Shown here piece after piece: positions 58,736 to 64,000 of a stretch of 64,000 nt of DNA (positions within the stretch are counted from its first letter, which is position 1; every line of letters begins with the position of its first letter). Source of the DNA: Lateolabrax maculatus (lineage: Eukaryota; Chordata; Actinopteri; Acropomatiformes; Lateolabracidae); assembly GCA_031216445.1 (NCBI GenBank), contig CM062202.1:1792001-1856000 (forward strand). Direction: 5' to 3'. The notes beneath the pieces were generated by a model. The model did no database searches and had not been told where the DNA came from. It saw only the letters and a list, made by a program, of their open reading frames with translations. The position numbers were made by a program, and so were the translations under genes.

Positions 58736-61700
58736 TATTCATAAAGTTTTTGACCAAAGAGTCTCAGGAACTAAAAATCCCTTTTTCCCCAGTCCTGACT
58801 GTTTACAGCACGTCTGAAAAACCGAGCAGCAAAAAGCAACGGCTTTCTTTAACGAGAGAGGTTTGCATCTTTTTGGAAATGTTTGGCGGTGGTGGAGGGG
58901 AGACTGGTTTTAGACTGGAAAGTGGAGTTACATAACATTGTTCATAAAGTCAATAAACAGTACAAGTGATGTCCACTCTTGGCCATAATATTGGTACTTG
59001 TGAAAACTAGTGCCCGCTTACTCTCTGAATGAATCTTCTTCTATTCACATATTCCACAAAAGCCATCACACAAAACACGAAACTGGCGGTGAGCACCTGG
59101 AACATGGCAGGTGTCAGGAGGATTTCTTTATTTTTCCTTCTGCTTCTACCTTTGTGGCAGGAGGCTCTGACGTCCCGGGTCACTGTGGCTACTCCAGTCA
59201 CAGAAACTGAATTTATTCCTTCATATTAATTTTGTTGGGTTGTCACATTCATCATATTCTTCCTTGCACACACTTTATTCTGCACAGTTGTGTTGCTGGC
59301 TTGGGCGTCGCTACTGTAGCTCTGGCTGCTGTTTGTTTCACAGATACCACAGTGTCGACAAAAAACAGCAAACGCAGTAAACAGTGACATGGAGGAACGG
59401 GTGTAGCTGAGCGGCTTGGGCTTAATGCAGGTTTGTTTTGAATTTGGATGGAGATATGTGAATATGCTTGGAATGGTTCCTGTTTAATTGTGTGTGTCTT
59501 TGACAGCCCATAAATACATGTTAAATTGTTGACAGCATTGTTGAGTATTATGTCCTCTTATTTTGTTTGTAGGAATTATTAATTATAAGATGTGAAATTT
59601 GACAGTACGAATCAATAATCTGTGCACATTGTTAAAAACTATTTTACCCCTGAAAGTTTCCAGGCTCTGTAACCACCAGCACAGGCTAAGAAACATTTGG
59701 TTGACACGTTTTCACGATCACACGTGGCAGTTTGTGTTAAAACAGGGGATTCTGCAGCCTGCAGCTCGCTCCAACACTGAGGTCTTGCACAAAATTGCAC
59801 ACAGGTGGATAACAGTTATAGAATGATAATACTAAAAAAACTTAATACCAAAGCATCACATGCCCATGATCACTGAGGCCAAACTTTTGCCAAACAGCCC
59901 TGCAGGAATACGCTCGAACATGGCGGATTCACTGCTAATGGTGACCATTTTCTAGTCAAGCCACAGAGGAAAACAACAGGGAGGTGGTGGAAGAAACCTC
60001 TTCAGTATTCAGGCAGCACTTTTTTATACTCCTTAACTTTAACTTCAAAAACTTAAAACTTGATTTAAGCAGCCAGACGGAGTTGAATATTCATCAAAGC
60101 AAAACAAAGAATGTGTAGAATCTCTCCTGTTCTGTTCATTCATTAGAGTAAACCCCCGACAGGAGCAACGCTCACCCTCTCCCGTCGTAACTCCGTTGCT
60201 TGTCCGACTCGTGTCCCAGCCTTCGCTCTCATAATTGGCGCTCTCATCCCGCGTCTGTACTCCTTTTATTTCTGCTTGTGACCATTAGGCCTGTTCATCT
60301 CATTACTGTAATTCTGATTCAAGGCTCACACCTGCCATTACAGCGAGCACTCCGTCTCATTAAGAAAGTCCTGTCACCGCCACAGCGAATGCAGCAGCAG
60401 CAAATTAGTTCTGATAGAAAAGTCTTCAGTGAGACGCAGTGTGGCGGCAGGAAAACATGTATGGAAACGTGTGTGCGTGTGTGTGTAAAAAGAAAGTGTG
60501 TAAATTAACCAAAGAAATTGTGAGTACACATTTGTGTGCGGGTTGTAGAGAAGGAAGGAGAAAATAAAGTGTGTGGGCGCGCACAGGATTGTTGTGTACT
60601 CAGAGGTCTCATTTCAGTGTGCGAGTGTGTGTGTGTGTGTGTGTGTGTGATAATGTGTGTGTGCGAGTGTGTTATGAGATCTATAGCTACCTAATGGGCC
60701 TATTTTCTTGTCTGAGTTGCTTCAAACGATTCAGTTGGAGCAAGAAACTAATGTGTCTATTAAGGCTGCATTAGCTTAAGTCACTGTCTCACACACACAC
60801 ACACACACACACACACTGTAATTGCAAGTTGTTTCCAATGTTTTCTTCTTCTATTATCAGTTTGCATAAAAGCCGGCAGTGAGGTCATTCTCAGGCTGCT
60901 GAAGCCCATCACGGCCGGCTGTAGATTTATGGGTGTTGACCTTTAAATGCTGCTTTTTAAATCTGTTTTTTTTTTTTTTCTGCATTTAATGTAAGCACAG
61001 AATAAAGCCAGGACACAGTGCTTTTAAACTCAGTCAAAAGGCGTGACTTATCTGGTATCTTAAACTGAGAATAACACCAGGTGTGGGGGGGCGATTTCTT
61101 TTTACCCAGCAGCCAAGCTGCGACTGGAGCTGATCGTGTTTGACATCGAGGTAACAAACACAGCATTGTTTCACAGATTTTCATATTATCTTGTGGGTAA
61201 AATGTTCCATTATTCAACAGTAGCTCAACAATCTTTCATCTTAACAAACGGAGCCTTGAGAAGTAAAACTGTTAAATCTGCATGACTTTACAGATGTATA
61301 TATGTTGTATGTTTGTCTAATGAATCTCTACTGGAAATAAATGAAAGAGAAAAAAAAGGATTTACACGATAAATGACCTCAGTACTGTAGGCGCAGAGAA
61401 ATCAGTTAAAACAGACTGCAAACACTGTTCTCATGGCCATTACTTCTGGAATACAACACAGTGAACTACATGAATATAACAGTGATCCATCATACCTGTT
61501 CCAGCCAAGTGGAGAGAGAACATTTTATAACAGCAGTGTTTCAGTGTCAAATCCCACAACAACCAATACATTTAGTAACTCTTTATTAATCTCTGTGGTG
61601 GGGATTTGTCTTCTGCAACAGACTCCGTGCAATGCATCCAACTCGAAGGATGCACTGCACAGTTTGTACTGTTGATACGTACCGTGATTCTCTAGCATTT

Positions 61701-62082
61701 CCACACAGAAAAGTAGATCCAACCACCCAAGTTCCTGCAGCCTGTGGACGTTAAAACTACTGTGTAACCACGGTGTACAGATAAGCTCTGACATGCAAAC
61801 TGTTTCTACTGCTGCCATCAGTACTGCATGTATTTAAAGTTCCACTCAAAGGCTCAAAATCAGCCTGCAGGCAGCAAATCCACATTATTATACAATTACA
61901 GCCTCCACCCATCAGACCTTTTGTCACCAACAAGCTCAGCCAATCACAGGCAGGAAGTCAAACGTCTTTGCACCAAAGTTTAAGATTCATATGATAAGTA
62001 GAGAATGATGGTAGTCGTTGGCAGTGTCAAATTCAATGACTCTTTCAGAACAGCGGCCTACCTCTTTAACAGGGAGGGGGGG
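58736..62082. other. Unique non-coding sequence with TG and CA tracts
   Basis: Contains TG (60625-60649), CA (60790-60816) and a T15 run (about 60966-60980). The text at 59400 (GTGTAGCTGAGCGGC) resembles a tRNA A-box but no B-box follows. No gene supported. Confidence 0.5.
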
Positions 62083-62290
62083 TCGTCCTCTTCTCACAGG
62101 GCAGGAAACGGTGCTGGCGCTCATCCAGGTTCACGCGCACGTACTCGTGGTGCCCACGGAGGTTGGATTGGAGGAGCCTGCAGACGTATCCTAAAAGTCC
62201 TCGAAGGATGTCATTGGCTCAGCCAGCTGTCCGTCAAAGTCTGCCAAGAGTCCCTGCACAGACAGACCGAGAGAAAAGGGTAAGTGGTGA
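62083..62290. other. Possible exon, strand uncertain
   Basis: A CpG-rich patch with splice-like signals on both strands. On + a pyrimidine-rich CCTCTTCTCACAG acceptor ends at about 62099, and AAAGG|GTAAGTGG gives a strong donor at about 62280; two of three frames stay open between them. On - a segment 62190-62098 is open as GYVCRLLQSNLRGHHEYVRV followed by NLDERQHRFLPCEK. Its third codon positions are mostly G or C, it is followed by GTGAGAAG as donor, and TTTTAG serves as acceptor (93 bp, phases 1-1). I do not recognise either product. It may be a real exon, an old pseudogene or chance. Confidence 0.25.
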
Positions 62291-64000
62291 GAAGGGGGAC
62301 AGACGAAACAGACGAGTGGACAGATGCAGCGAGAGGACGGCACAGCAGCCAAATGGCAAGTTGGCTGGTAAAGTGACGTGTTCCTTCAATCGGCAAAAAC
62401 CATCCATCACTGGGAAGAGAAGAAAGGGTTTAGAGAGGAAGTGAGGCTGGAAGTTGAGACAGAGCTGCCTATTAATCAATCAGTGTCAAGCCTGATCCAT
62501 CACACTTCAGCGACAGACAACTGATGTTTTACTGAAAAACACATCCTTCGAGACAACGTGAGCTTTGATAAACAGGCCTGACAGAACACAGCAGACAGGA
62601 CAAGACTAAGCAGGAGTCACAGAATCAAGCTTCCATAGTCATCATGTAAAGAGTGAGGAAACCTGCTCAGACTGTCCACGTCTAATACCCACTTTAAAAT
62701 CAACCACAGCGGGGTTGGGGATAGAGAGGTATGTAGCTACGTCCCCGGCTAGTTCAGTAGCAACCCTCAGCCGTAGATGGAAGCAAACCATCGATCAAAG
62801 GTCAAAAGGTCACATAAACACAAAACTGATCATCCATCTTAGACTCTTTGAACAGCGTCACATTAAAGGGAAACACTGCTTTTTTTGCTTCTTTGCTCTT
62901 TTCATGCAACGACGTTTGCAAATGGATTTTAAACTTTTATTCATCTTCAATCTCGAGCGGTGCATTGTGGGAGGTGCTGGCGACACCTGGCAGCCTCGCC
63001 GTCTGCAGTACTTCCCTGATGGTTGCACACAATTTGCAGGTAAAAAGTTGACCTTGTCTCGTGGCTGTCGAGGCACTACATGAGTGTTACCTGTGGCGGT
63101 GAAACACTGAGGAACAAACTAGCTGGAAGCCTCTGGGAGTGGAATCACAGACAGATGGCGTGAAGTCTCTCGCTCGCCTTGACTGTTTCTACCTCAGTAT
63201 TGCTCCCCCTCCCTTCCCCCGTCTCCCCTCTGTCATTTATTTACATCCCTCCTGTCTTTCGCTTCATCACTAAATATCACTCTCTTCCTCTCTCAGTAAG
63301 TAAGTTTCTTCATCCCCACTGAGAGACTCACCATTCAGTCTCCCACAGAGCCATATGGGAGATGAGTTTGGCCCCCTTCCTAAATGTGTTTCCACAGTTA
63401 TAAAAAGATCCTTTGAGACCGAAGTGGAAAAGACTAAATAGGTGACTGCAGGAAATTGTCTGAGTTTCTAAGCACATTTTCTGGTTGGGAACTGTCAGCA
63501 CTTCTGTAAAATTACGCTGGCAGTCCTTCTCCTGCTGCACCGACTCAAATCAGCCCAGCTTGGCAACTGTACACTGGTCTCCACACTGAGCTTCGTCCAT
63601 CGTCCTCCTTTCCACTCCTCCCTCGCGACTCTGTGGTCATTAAAAAAAAGAAAAACCCAAAACCCACTATAATAACTCCAATAAAAACAGTAATCAGCTT
63701 GTGATTTGCATTCCTGAGTCTGCAGCGTCGTTAGGTGTGTTCCTGTGTCCTGTCGGTACCTGCCAGAAGAAGAAACTCGCTGTCACATCCAGATGTTTCC
63801 TGCAGCTACATCTGACTGTGAAGTTTTAGCTATCTTAAACTTCGGCAGGAAGTGTCAGATTCTGGTGTCAGTTCTTCGCTGATCCTCAGCACTCAGACAG
63901 AAGAGGAAGAAACCAGAGGAGCCACATTTTACAACAGAAAACACTGACACGAGAGCCCTTTGTCTTCCCCCTTTGTCTTGTTCGTGATTTTTCAAATGCA
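62291..64000. other. Unique non-coding sequence
   Basis: No supported gene. The frame 62715-63083 (+, 122 codons) has no recognised domain. 63190-63300 is C/T-rich. Confidence 0.5.
62956..62973 (-). promoter_or_regulatory. ZNF143 (Staf)-type binding motif
   Basis: The - strand reads CTCCCACAATGCACCGCT, matching 17 of 18 positions of the published Staf binding-site consensus (YWCCCRNMATSCMYYRCR). Such sites are usually promoter-proximal in vertebrates. There is no recognised gene start beside it, so function is inferred from the motif alone. Confidence 0.4.

Noticed and set aside
59399..59440. tRNA-like A-box text (GTGTAGCTGAGCGGC)
   Set aside because: No B-box or cloverleaf partner follows within the expected distance.

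Overview
The window looks like non-coding nuclear DNA from a ray-finned (teleost) fish. The evidence is very dense (CA)n/(TG)n microsatellites, CpG-poor AT-leaning sequence, long stretches with no credible open frame, and degraded copies of transposon families typical of fish: an L2-clade LINE 3' end, a tRNA-derived SINE, hAT-like remnants, and a non-autonomous element carrying the GAATGCAGGACTTT motif. I found no intact protein-coding gene and no rRNA or tRNA gene. Nothing resembles a bacterial operon or a CRISPR array. The species cannot be named from the sequence alone, and the window could be intergenic or lie inside a large intron.

Layout. 0-16 kb is mostly unique sequence broken by CA/TG clusters (1.5-2.0, 3.1-3.6, 8.2-8.5, 11.2-11.4 kb) and one old, diverged minisatellite (6.4-6.8 kb). 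16.9-18.2 kb is the most striking block: CA tracts meet a 1-kb VNTR (18 copies of a 20-base core separated by TG runs) and then a pure purine tract. 20-28 kb is transposon-rich: old interspersed repeats, a 500-bp GGAT-type array, a hAT-like element, a large CA/TG inverted pair, a hAT transposase remnant, a good CTCF motif and a SINE. About 29.74-29.90 kb is CpG-rich, with ETS, NF-Y and splice-donor motifs, and is the best candidate promoter and first exon. 30-46 kb is mainly unique, with a 32-base poly-G run at 38.27 kb and several stretches whose texture suggests conserved non-coding elements. 46.4-50.6 kb holds the L2 remnant, a four-copy tandem array of about 150-190 bp units directly after it, a repeat carrying a CTCF motif, and old repeats. 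50.6-64 kb is again mostly unique, with one more GAATGCAGGACTTT element, a possible exon near 62.1 kb and a close match to the ZNF143 (Staf) site at 62.96 kb.

How the parts may work together. No coding pathway can be read. The functional hypotheses are regulatory or structural: a convergent CTCF pair (27.3 kb forward, 48.8 kb reverse), a promoter-like patch at 29.8 kb between them, and many sequences prone to Z-DNA, triplex, quadruplex or hairpin structure. I see no strong evidence for a new biological system. The nearest to novel are the higher-order VNTR, the four-copy array beside the LINE, and the promoter and exon candidates. Family assignments rest on recall of repeat consensus motifs, since no database search was possible.
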